6,343 nucleotides of DNA from Deltaproteobacteria bacterium (lineage in GTDB: Bacteria; Desulfobacterota; DSM-4660; Desulfatiglandales; B25-G16). The notes beneath the pieces were generated by a model, which was given only the letters and a program-made list of their open reading frames with translations, did not search any database and was not told the origin of the DNA. Positions 1 to 5,858 of this stretch are shown piece after piece. The position numbers and the translations under genes were made by a program. The DNA lies in contig JAFDHR010000138.1 of assembly GCA_019308645.1 (NCBI GenBank), forward strand, positions 1 to 6,343, written 5' to 3'. How positions within the stretch are numbered: position 1 is the stretch's first letter; each line of letters starts with the position of its first letter.

Positions 1-472
1 GCTTGATACCGCCACAAGAATTCAACGCTATGTGATTGCTGAACTGTTTGGAGATATCAAACTTACTTTTTTAACCAACAAATATGCGGCCACGATAGTG
101 GCGGTTGGCAGCGCCTTGATATTAGCGTTTGTAACTGGTGCAAGCGGTAAAGGTGCATTGACATTGTGGCCAATGTTTGGGGCTGTGAATCAAACGTTAG
201 CTGCCTTGGCACTGATTATTATTACGCTATATCTACAAACCAAGGGCGGTGCAAAATGGATGTTTGCAGGATTTCCTGCGATTTTTATGGCGTTTATGAC
301 AATTTGGGCAGTCATTGTGAATCAGACAAAGTTTCTCGGGGCCCACAATATGCTACTGACAGTGGTAAATATCTGTATTCTTATAGTGGCAGTATGGATC
401 CTGGTTGAAGGTCTCATTAAATTCTTTGGTTCCTATGGTAAACCTACTGTAGAACCAGAGCCTGCAACTTAG
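1..472 (+). CDS. cstA: CstA-family carbon starvation / peptide transporter, C-terminal part
   Basis: This is the last 156 residues of an inner-membrane permease of the carbon starvation CstA family; the start lies outside the window and the reading frame begins at base 2. Family members import peptides, and some import pyruvate, under nutrient limitation. Two family hallmarks are visible: LDTATRIQRYVIAEL at the left edge and WPMFGAVNQTLAALAL at residues 56-71 of the fragment. About four hydrophobic membrane segments follow one another (fragment residues ~29-46, 55-78, 86-106, 116-138), ending in a short acidic, proline-rich tail (VEPEPAT). The stop is TAG at 470-472, followed directly by a stem-loop terminator, so this gene closes its transcription unit. 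Family membership is secure; the exact substrate, and whether it is orthologous to E. coli cstA, cannot be told from the fragment. Confidence 0.88.
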   Translation, partial: LDTATRIQRYVIAELFGDIKLTFLTNKYAATIVAVGSALILAFVTGASGKGALTLWPMFGAVNQTLAALALIIITLYLQTKGGAKWMFAGFPAIFMAFMTIWAVIVNQTKFLGAHNMLLTVVNICILIVAVWILVEGLIKFFGSYGKPTVEPEPAT

Positions 473-477
473 AATTT

Positions 478-515
478 AGGGCGAGAGTATTGCAAAAAGG
501 CGATACTCTCGCCTT
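478..515 (+). terminator. Rho-independent-type terminator after cstA
   Basis: A perfect 11-bp inverted repeat, GGCGAGAGTAT (480-490) and ATACTCTCGCC (503-513), is extended by one G-U and one A-T pair to 478/515. The loop is 12 bases. It starts six bases after the cstA stop codon. The T tract after the stem is short and interrupted (TTATT), so termination may be imperfect, but position and stem strength fit an end-of-operon terminator. The stem would also form in transcripts from the other strand. Confidence 0.75.
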
Positions 516-636
516 ATTCATTACAGAATAGTGTAAACTGCATTCAACGCTATAAGGGGTTGACTTGTAAGAGTTTTTTATTGCCCTCATTTCCTTTTTT
601 ATACCAGTGAATTCAGATAGACAATAATATTACCTA

Positions 637-1068
637 ATGGTAGATGAATTAAGAAGAACCTATATTGTGCTATTAATTCCTGCAATTGTAGGTTTTATTT
701 TTTTGTTTGTGGCCAAAACGTTTCATCTTATTCACATCGGACCATTTAAATTTCAGGAATTCCTTGGCCCATTACTTTTTATATTATCAGTAATCTTTGC
801 CATAGCCTTACCTATTCTTTTCCGCACCCTTTTTGCCCACAAAGTTCAGCATCAAAAAAGCGTTTCCGAACCAGATTTGCTAAGGTTTGAACGCATTTTT
901 CTCTATATCGCATTACTTACCCCCTATGTAACCTTCATTGCTTATTTCTTTGAGCTTCCACGCTTCTATTGTGCAGGAACGGTTTTGATGGCTCTTTATG
1001 CGGTGTATTACTACTATCCTTCTGAAAGACGGATTAAGTTTGAAAAGCGGATTTTCAGGGTACGATAA
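637..1068 (+). CDS. Unrecognised four-helix membrane protein (143 aa)
   Basis: I do not recognise this family. The 143-residue product has four likely membrane helices at about residues 9-27, 43-63, 86-104 and 108-126. Basic residues cluster in the loop between helices 2 and 3 (RTLFAHKVQHQK) and in the C-terminal tail (RRIKFEKRIFRVR). The positive-inside rule therefore puts the N-terminus, middle loop and tail in the cytoplasm. The tail follows a run of four tyrosines (YYYY, 124-127). There is no cleavable signal peptide, catalytic motif or cysteine pair. The start is ATG at 637, but no Shine-Dalgarno sequence precedes it and I see no convincing promoter, so the start is only likely. It lies 164 bases after cstA, beyond that gene's terminator, and 61 bases before the next gene. 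A functional link with the downstream small protein and ATPase is possible but rests on proximity only. Confidence 0.7.
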   Translation: MVDELRRTYIVLLIPAIVGFIFLFVAKTFHLIHIGPFKFQEFLGPLLFILSVIFAIALPILFRTLFAHKVQHQKSVSEPDLLRFERIFLYIALLTPYVTFIAYFFELPRFYCAGTVLMALYAVYYYYPSERRIKFEKRIFRVR

Positions 1069-1084
1069 ATATCGTGTAGAACTG

Positions 1085-1113
1085 TTGACAAAAAGAGAAC
1101 ATACGATTACCTT
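1085..1113 (+). promoter_or_regulatory. Possible sigma-70 promoter for the small-protein/ATPase pair
   Basis: A perfect -35 hexamer TTGACA (1085-1090) is followed after 17 bases by TACCTT (1108-1113), a weak -10 that keeps T1, A2 and T6 of the consensus. Transcription would start near 1120, leaving only about ten bases before the ATG at 1130. It would separate this pair from the membrane-protein gene upstream. The poor -10 keeps confidence modest. Confidence 0.35.
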
Positions 1114-1129
1114 ATTGCTGGTTATTTAG

Positions 1130-1420
1130 ATGAAGCCAATAGTAAAAACCATAATAAACAAACTCCTTGAAGCATGGAAAGGCCTTGATGGGGTGGCACG
1201 CGGTAAGGCATTGGAGACCATTGAATATGAGGCTGAAGAGCTGGACCATATCTTTGGAATCTTGGTTTTGGCATCTTTTGTCGGTTTACCATCGCCGCCA
1301 ATGCAGATTTCGCTGGATTTGATGCCTCTTATGGAGCAAGAGCTTATGCTCATGATGGAAAAAGTGGATACTGCCCATGAGCCGATATCAGACCTTTTTT
1401 CAGTGTTTGACATAGGGTGA
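1130..1420 (+). CDS. Unrecognised 96-residue protein with Met-rich segment, coupled to ArsA-like ATPase
   Basis: I do not recognise this family. The N-terminal ~40 residues look like charged helices (KLLEAWKGLD, ETIEYEAEELDH). They are followed by a hydrophobic stretch (IFGILVLASFVGL, 41-53), a turn with prolines (PSPP, 54-57), and a segment with six methionines between residues 58 and 76 (at 58, 65, 68, 73, 75 and 76). The 13-residue hydrophobic stretch is short for a membrane helix, so a soluble helical protein or a peripheral one is as likely. An in-frame TAG at 1127-1129 immediately precedes the ATG at 1130, and no other methionine occurs before residue 58, which fixes the start even though no Shine-Dalgarno is visible. 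The stop TGA overlaps the GTG start of the ATPase gene (GTGA, 1417-1420), implying translational coupling and probably a shared job. A role as partner or client adaptor of that ATPase is inference. Confidence 0.78.
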   Translation: MKPIVKTIINKLLEAWKGLDGVARGKALETIEYEAEELDHIFGILVLASFVGLPSPPMQISLDLMPLMEQELMLMMEKVDTAHEPISDLFSVFDIG

Positions 1421-2358
1421 GTATGGCTGACGCAACGAACATTTTTTTTATGGGTAAAGGCGGGGTTGGAAAATCCACTGCAGCGGCACTCAACTCACTC
1501 CTTCTGGCCCAAAAAGGGTTTCAGGTACTGATTGTTTCACTCGACCCTGCCCATAATCAATCCGATATCTTTGAAACAAGCCTTTCCGATAAGCCGGAAA
1601 AAATTGCTGACAATTTAATGGGGATAGAAGTTGATCAAGACTATTGGATTAAGCAATATCTTAAGGATGTTCAGAGGCAAATCAATAAAACCTATGCCTA
1701 TTTAACTGCCTTTAACTTAGACAAATATTTTAGGGTAGTCAGACACTCTCCAGGTCTTGAAGAATATGCCTTAATATTAGTGTTCAAAGACATCATACAA
1801 AAGTTTGGCCACCTTGATTTTCTGATGTTTGATATGCCACCCACTGCCCTGGGATTAAAATTCTTTACGCTGCCTACACTCTCCTTGATCTGGATAGAAC
1901 AACTCTTGGCGCTACGGCAGGAAATTATCAAAAAAAGGGATATAATTACTAAAGTTAAATTGATTAAAAAGGAGATAGAAACAGATAAAATTCTAAATAA
2001 AATCAATGAGATGAAGAAAGATTACCAGAATCTGAAAGACATTTTTGAAGATGAGAACCAGACACACATAAATTTAGTTTTAAACCCCGATAAATTGTCA
2101 TTAGCTGAATCAACCCGTATTGTTGAGGCCTTGCACGATATTAATATTACCTGTAGTCAAATCATAAACAATAAAATGCAGCTACATTCATCATGCGATG
2201 ATATTAATACTACCTTTTCAGATATTCCCATATGTCAGTGCCCCTATTCAGAAACACAATTAATTGGGCTTACTAATTTAGAGCAGTTTTTAAAAGCAAA
2301 CGATAGTGTGTTGGAAGAACAGGTGAATCATCTCCTGCCATCTGCCGCAGACAAATAG
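1417..2358 (+). CDS. ArsA/Get3-family P-loop ATPase (313 aa)
   Basis: This is a cytoplasmic ATPase of the ArsA/Get3 branch of the deviant Walker-A (SIMIBI) class, which includes arsenite pump ATPases and tail-anchored protein targeting factors. Visible motifs are the P-loop GKGGVGKST (13-21, signature Lys14), switch I SLDPAHNQSDIF (41-52, Asp43 at the place of the Get3 catalytic Asp), SPGLEEYALI (111-120, like Get3 PGIDEA), and switch II DMPPTALGLKFF (139-150). Later LVLNPDKLSLAESTRIVEAL (220-239) and a terminal PYSETQLIGL block match the family's later nucleotide-site motifs. Switch II departs from the usual DTAPTGHTLR: Gly-His is Ala-Leu. Residues ~165-212, where Get3 has its hydrophobic client-binding insert, are lysine-rich and probably coiled-coil. 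Cysteines 260, 273 and 275 (C-Q-C) cluster near the C-terminus. The length suits a single-domain dimer-forming member. An alternative start is ATG 1423, just after AGGGTGA; the GTG gives a 4-base overlap with the upstream gene. Nothing else here suggests arsenic resistance. Confidence 0.85.
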   Translation: MSMADATNIFFMGKGGVGKSTAAALNSLLLAQKGFQVLIVSLDPAHNQSDIFETSLSDKPEKIADNLMGIEVDQDYWIKQYLKDVQRQINKTYAYLTAFNLDKYFRVVRHSPGLEEYALILVFKDIIQKFGHLDFLMFDMPPTALGLKFFTLPTLSLIWIEQLLALRQEIIKKRDIITKVKLIKKEIETDKILNKINEMKKDYQNLKDIFEDENQTHINLVLNPDKLSLAESTRIVEALHDINITCSQIINNKMQLHSSCDDINTTFSDIPICQCPYSETQLIGLTNLEQFLKANDSVLEEQVNHLLPSAADK

Positions 2359-2491
2359 TTCTGCATTCTCACATCTTCCCCTCTTTTGATTTCCCGAATA
2401 GATTTCAACCCTCTGGTTTATTCCGAAAATAGTAAGTAATCAGCTGCCAGCATTCAGCTACACCCTTTTAGTTTAACGTAGCATATGATAA

Positions 2492-2519
2492 TTGATTTTG
2501 TTATATTGAGGATTATACG
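2492..2519 (+). promoter_or_regulatory. Possible promoter for the patatin gene
   Basis: TTGATT (2492-2497) and TATACG (2514-2519) are separated by 16 bases in an AT-rich stretch. Transcription would begin around 2526, which would leave the upstream in-frame GTG at 2520 outside the transcript and so favours the ATG at 2550 as start. Moderate match only. Confidence 0.33.
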
Positions 2520-2539
2520 GTGTGTATTATTTTTAGATC

Positions 2540-2545
2540 AGGTGG
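2540..2545 (+). promoter_or_regulatory. Ribosome binding site fixing the patatin start at 2550
   Basis: AGGTGG lies four bases before the ATG at 2550. The longer in-frame reading from GTG at 2520 would add ten residues (MCIIFRSGGS) that do not resemble the family N-terminus, and it has no Shine-Dalgarno. Confidence 0.6.
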
Positions 2546-2549
2546 TTCT

Positions 2550-3503
2550 ATGAGGAAAGCAAGAAAAATAGGTCTGGCTTTGGGTGGCGGAGGTGCAAGA
2601 GGCTTAGCCCATATAGGGGTCATGAAGGTTCTGGAAAAAGAGAAAATAACACCTGATATTATTGTAGGAACGAGCATAGGCGCGATTGTGGGTGGCGCCT
2701 TTGCAAGCGGGATGAAGATTAACGAAGTGGAGAAGAGAGCGGAGTCTTTTTTAGAAAGCGATCTATATCAATCATCCGAACTTAAGGCTATGGGGGATGC
2801 AGAGAGTGGAGCCGAACAGAGGTTGAGCAGGCGGATTCAGTCCTATTTTATGACCAAGATTCGATTGGCCCAGGCACTCTATAGGCCGAGCATTTTGCAA
2901 ATAGATGAAATGCAGGAGTTTGTGAACTTTTTTATACCTGATATACAAATAGAAGAAACAATAATCCCTTTTAGAGCAATAGCAACCGATTTAGAGAGCG
3001 GTGAAAGCGTTGTCCTTAAAAAAGGCTCTTTGCGGCGCTCTATCTTAGCCAGTTCCGCTGTTCCTGGTGCTTTACCCCCGGTTGAGATTAACGGAAGACA
3101 ATTGTCTGACGGTGGTATTATTTGTACTGTGCCTGTACAACATTTTTTTCAAGAAGGTGTCCAAGAAGTGATTGCAATAGTTGTGGATAGGGATATAGCT
3201 TTATGCTCGGGGCTTCAAACAGCTGTGGACATATATGTAAGGGCTGGCGAGATACAGGGATTTCAGCTGGAGAAATACAGCCTCGAAAATGCCGATATTG
3301 TTATTAGGCCACAAATAGGCAACATTCACTGGACTGATTTTTCCAGATCCAAGGAATTGATCTCCCTTGGCGAGGCAGCGGCTATGAAAAACCTTTCTGA
3401 AATACAAAGATTGGCGAAGCGAATCTATAAGCGGGACCTATTGGAAGGGCTAAAGAGGTCAGCAAAAAAGTTTTTTGGTGTCACCCCATCAAAAAATGGG
3501 TAA
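2550..3503 (+). CDS. Patatin-like phospholipase family protein (317 aa)
   Basis: This is a bacterial patatin-like serine hydrolase of the RssA/YchK type, expected to hydrolyse acyl esters of phospholipids or related lipids through a Ser-Asp dyad. The family signature is complete. The oxyanion-hole loop GGGGARG is at residues 12-18, close to the N-terminus as usual. The nucleophile elbow GTSIG (40-44) has Ser42, and the catalytic Asp187 sits in the DGG motif (SDGGI). Conserved blocks FRAIATDLESG (141-151) and SSAVPGALPPVEING (168-182) lie between them as in other members. There is no signal peptide and no membrane helix, so it is cytoplasmic or peripherally membrane-bound. The C-terminus is basic (KRSAKKFF), which could help it sit on acidic membranes. 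It stands alone on the + strand, 191 bases after the ATPase gene, and its end overlaps the end of mgtE on the other strand by 23 bases. Substrate cannot be told from sequence. Confidence 0.92.
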   Translation: MRKARKIGLALGGGGARGLAHIGVMKVLEKEKITPDIIVGTSIGAIVGGAFASGMKINEVEKRAESFLESDLYQSSELKAMGDAESGAEQRLSRRIQSYFMTKIRLAQALYRPSILQIDEMQEFVNFFIPDIQIEETIIPFRAIATDLESGESVVLKKGSLRRSILASSAVPGALPPVEINGRQLSDGGIICTVPVQHFFQEGVQEVIAIVVDRDIALCSGLQTAVDIYVRAGEIQGFQLEKYSLENADIVIRPQIGNIHWTDFSRSKELISLGEAAAMKNLSEIQRLAKRIYKRDLLEGLKRSAKKFFGVTPSKNG

Positions 3504-4830
3504 TTATGCTGAGATAGATCAGGAGTCCAAGTATATCGTTTGATGTGGTGATGAATGGTCCTGCAGCTAATGCCGGGTCAATGTTGAACTTCCTAAGGAG
3601 AAAAGGAACAAATGCTCCAAAGGAGCCGGAAAAGAGTATTACTGTGATCAGGCTAACCCCTATCCCTACGCCTAATTTGGGATCAGATAACCAGAAAGCT
3701 ACTACAATACCTAAAAGGATACCACATAGAATACCGTTTATTAAGGCCACCCGAAGCTCAGTTAGAAGTCTTCTACCAGTATGAACTATACTTATTTCGC
3801 CTGTGGCAAGGCCCCTGATGACAACAGTAGCTGCTTGATTGCCTGTGCTTCCCCCCAGCGCCATTACCACTGGAATGAAAAATGAAAGGGCAAGTATCTT
3901 TTCAAGAGAACCGTGAAAATGATTGATTACTATTGCCGAGAGAAGCTCTCCTAAGAGACATAATAGGAGCCATGGAAGCCGTGCCCTGGATATTTTCAAT
4001 GCTGATTCTTCAGCGATTTCCTGATCCAGCACACCCGCCATCAAAGAAATATCCTCACTGGCCTCCTCTTCCATGACATCTATAATATCATCGTGAGTAA
4101 TTCTCCCTATCAATTTATGCTGATTGCTCACGACTGGTACGTGCGTAAGATTGTATTGTTTAACGATTCTGGCGATCTCTTCCTGGTCGGTGGCCACATC
4201 CACACTGATTACATCGGTGTTCATTATATCCTTAATCTTGGTGTCGATTGGCTCAAGGAGTAAGTCTTTCATGGAGACAACGCCCAACAATTTACCATGA
4301 TCATCCACAACCCACACATAATAGAGCTTTTCAACATCCTCGCTTTTCTCCCTTATTTTCTCAATGGCCTCTCGAATGTCGGAGTTGGCGTTGACAGAAA
4401 CAAATTCCAGGGCCATGATTCCGCCAGCAGTGTCCTTTCCATACCCGATGAGCCTCTTTAATTCGTCGGAAACCTCAGGATTAACGAGCCCAATTATCTC
4501 TTGAGCCCTTTCTCTTGGAAGATAATTGACGATATCTGTGGCATCATCTGAATTAAGTTCATTTAAGATGTGGGAAATGGTCTGGTCATCAAGTTCATTG
4601 GCAAGGCTTTCCTGTATCGGGGACGATGTCTCTATCAGGACCTCGCCGGCCCTTTCAGGTGTGAGCAGGTTAATCACCTTAAGCCTTTCATCGCTCTCCA
4701 GGTGTTCTACTAAATCGGCCAGGTCTGCTGGATGAAGGTCTTCTATTAACCTTTCCATATCTGAATATGCCTGTTCCTGGATCATATTCCTTATGTTATC
4801 AAGGAGGATTTTATAGTCGGTTTGGGTCAT
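3481..4830 (-). CDS. mgtE: Magnesium transporter MgtE (449 aa, full length)
   Basis: This is an inner-membrane, Mg2+-gated Mg2+ channel that works as a homodimer. The domain order is canonical. A helical MgtE N domain occupies ~residues 15-125 (e.g. LHPADLADLVEHL, 32-44), followed by two CBS domains: ~136-200, introduced by YGKDTAGGIM (130-139), and ~201-260, starting DIMNTDVISV. A linking plug helix (~262-282) and a five-helix membrane domain (~285-449) complete the protein. The pore-helix motif GGSTGNQAATVVIRGLATGEI is present in two parts (326-346), and ITTSNDILGLLIY (427-439) carries Asp432, the position of the selectivity-filter aspartate in Thermus MgtE. Length matches the family. The start ATG (4828-4830) has no strong Shine-Dalgarno. 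The 140-base gap to thi4 upstream shows neither a terminator nor any Mg-sensing leader I can recognise, so regulation may act on the protein through its cytoplasmic domains. The 3' end overlaps the patatin gene. Confidence 0.95.
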   Translation of the reverse strand: MTQTDYKILLDNIRNMIQEQAYSDMERLIEDLHPADLADLVEHLESDERLKVINLLTPERAGEVLIETSSPIQESLANELDDQTISHILNELNSDDATDIVNYLPRERAQEIIGLVNPEVSDELKRLIGYGKDTAGGIMALEFVSVNANSDIREAIEKIREKSEDVEKLYYVWVVDDHGKLLGVVSMKDLLLEPIDTKIKDIMNTDVISVDVATDQEEIARIVKQYNLTHVPVVSNQHKLIGRITHDDIIDVMEEEASEDISLMAGVLDQEIAEESALKISRARLPWLLLCLLGELLSAIVINHFHGSLEKILALSFFIPVVMALGGSTGNQAATVVIRGLATGEISIVHTGRRLLTELRVALINGILCGILLGIVVAFWLSDPKLGVGIGVSLITVILFSGSFGAFVPFLLRKFNIDPALAAGPFITTSNDILGLLIYLSIITHFLMG

Positions 4831-4970
4831 TTTAAAACTCGAATTGATTAATGGTCACTTGTTATTCGTAACTCGTTAAAATTTCAATTCACAGCCTGCA
4901 ATGCCTGAATCTCTAAATTTCTAAACAGGATTCGGTAAGGTTTCGATATATTTCGGTGTATCGTAGGGCA

Positions 4971-5762
4971 TTATTTTTTAGCCTTCAGAGAGATTATTTC
5001 AGCAACCTTCCTTCCGGAAAGGATCATTCCACCAAATATAGGGCCCATGCGAGGGCCACCAAAGACATTGTTAGCTGCCATTCCAGTTACATAGAGTCCA
5101 GGGAAGACCTCTTTGGTATTGGCTACTGTGAATTGTTCCCCTTCATTAGCCCAGAGGGACATCTCTCCTACTACACCCCCTGTTCTTGTATTTAGCTTCG
5201 CATCCATTTTTTTGGTAATAATAGTGCATATATCCGCAGGATGGCCTGTTCCATCCACTATATAAGGGGCCTGGATGCTCAGTGGATCTACAAAAAGGCC
5301 CAAATGCTCAACCGGTGACCAGTTTAATACTAACCCTGAGACCCTTTTCTTTCCTTCCTCTTCCCTGAAAAGAACATCTGTTGCCTTAAACAGGTTGAAG
5401 ATAGGTGTCCCTTTTTGAACACATCTGGAAATAATGGTTGAGGTTGCTTCAACCGTATCCATGGTATAATATCCACCGCCCTTATCCTTAAAGCGTATAT
5501 CCATTTCCTCTAAAATAGGGAGGGCATCTGACTGGATAACGCCTTCATTAAACATCATAGCACCACCCCACATCCCTCCACCGGGGGCAAGTTTGGCCTC
5601 AAATATAACTGTCTTTAGATTTGCCTTAGCAAGATAATAGCCAGCGATCAGATTAGAAGGGCCTGCTCCTACGAGTGCCACATCGACACTTAAAGATCCG
5701 AGAAGCTTTTCCATATAGGATTCAATAATAGACCTGGAAATAGTAATATCATCAAGTTTCAT
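4971..5762 (-). CDS. thi4: Thi4-type ADP-thiazole synthase / ribose-1,5-bisphosphate isomerase-like protein (263 aa)
   Basis: Thi4 enzymes make the adenylated thiazole precursor of thiamine from NAD and glycine. Archaeal and many bacterial forms take sulfur from sulfide with iron instead of from their own cysteine. The FAD/NAD-type Rossmann motif VALVGAGPSNLIAGYYLAK (residues 28-46) and the GGGMWGGAMMFNE block (61-73) are typical. So are NWSPVEHLGLFVDPLSIQ (147-164), VDGTGHPAD (169-177) and the C-terminal GLYVTGMAANNVFGGPRMGPI in two parts (222-242). Asp159 and His174 are at the positions proposed as metal ligands. Phe157 occupies the sulfur-donor position (Cys in yeast, His in Methanocaldococcus), which is unusual. 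Length fits the short prokaryotic form. The start is ATG 5762 because GGAGGG precedes it by four bases; an in-frame TTG at 5774 overlaps that ribosome site. It has its own promoter and no recognisable TPP riboswitch. Related archaeal enzymes have also been labelled ribose-1,5-bisphosphate isomerases, a less likely alternative here. Confidence 0.9.
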   Translation of the reverse strand: MKLDDITISRSIIESYMEKLLGSLSVDVALVGAGPSNLIAGYYLAKANLKTVIFEAKLAPGGGMWGGAMMFNEGVIQSDALPILEEMDIRFKDKGGGYYTMDTVEATSTIISRCVQKGTPIFNLFKATDVLFREEEGKKRVSGLVLNWSPVEHLGLFVDPLSIQAPYIVDGTGHPADICTIITKKMDAKLNTRTGGVVGEMSLWANEGEQFTVANTKEVFPGLYVTGMAANNVFGGPRMGPIFGGMILSGRKVAEIISLKAKK

Positions 5763-5766
5763 TTTT

Positions 5767-5772
5767 CCCTCC
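5767..5772 (-). promoter_or_regulatory. Ribosome binding site fixing the thi4 start at 5762
   Basis: Read on the minus strand, GGAGGG is followed by AAAA and then ATG. This strong site favours ATG 5762 over the upstream in-frame TTG at 5774, which would add four residues (MEGK) encoded by the ribosome site itself. Confidence 0.75.
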
Positions 5773-5830
5773 AAGAGAAGGCATAAACATTTAAGCTTGT
5801 TCCTTGATTTAAAATATGATTAGGCAAAAC

Positions 5831-5858
5831 AGGATACCTTTTTTTGATCACAAGTCAA
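5831..5858 (-). promoter_or_regulatory. Probable sigma-70 promoter of thi4
   Basis: On the minus strand TTGACT (5858-5853) and TATCCT (5836-5831) are separated by 16 bases, matching the consensus at five and four positions. Transcription would begin near 5824, giving a leader of about 60 bases before the thi4 ATG. The -35 lies in a 17-base palindrome (5854-5870) and the -10 overlaps a GGTATCC repeat, so regulator binding here could control thi4. Confidence 0.45.

Noticed and set aside
20..553. A 12-base direct repeat, ATTCAACGCTAT, at 20-31 and 542-553
   Set aside because: One exact 12-base match is about what chance gives in a window this long; one copy is inside cstA coding sequence and no element boundaries are visible.
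560..605. Promoter for the four-helix membrane protein from TTGACT at 560-565
   Set aside because: No -10-like hexamer lies 15-19 bases downstream; the TATACC at 600-605 is too far away.
1126..1413. A 95-codon minus-strand open frame antisense to the 96-residue gene
   Set aside because: It mirrors the coding frame on the other strand, has a serine-rich composition typical of shadow frames, and lacks a ribosome site.
1698..2006. A 102-codon minus-strand open frame inside the ATPase gene
   Set aside because: It lies wholly antisense to a gene with clear conserved motifs and shows no recognisable domain of its own.
1417..2358. Arsenic resistance operon
   Set aside because: The ATPase is ArsA-related but single-domain, and no ArsB, ArsC, ArsD or ArsR gene is present.
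2359..2549. Terminator after the ATPase gene
   Set aside because: The only inverted repeat seen, AGCTG...CAGCT around 2441-2460, has five pairs and no T tract.
4861..4900. Possible degraded ATTCGTAACTCGTTAA-type simple repeat in the mgtE upstream gap
   Set aside because: Only about one and a half degenerate units can be seen, not enough to call a repeat.
4831..4970. A Mg-sensing leader, promoter or terminator between thi4 and mgtE
   Set aside because: I could not see an M-box-like structure, a strong stem-loop, or a good -35/-10 pair; the best candidate on the minus strand, TTGAAA followed 17 bases later by TAACAA, is too weak to list.
5763..5830. TPP riboswitch in the thi4 leader
   Set aside because: Neither the CTGAGA-type nor the second conserved thi-box core is visible on the minus strand, and a leader of about 60 bases is too short for the full aptamer plus an expression platform.
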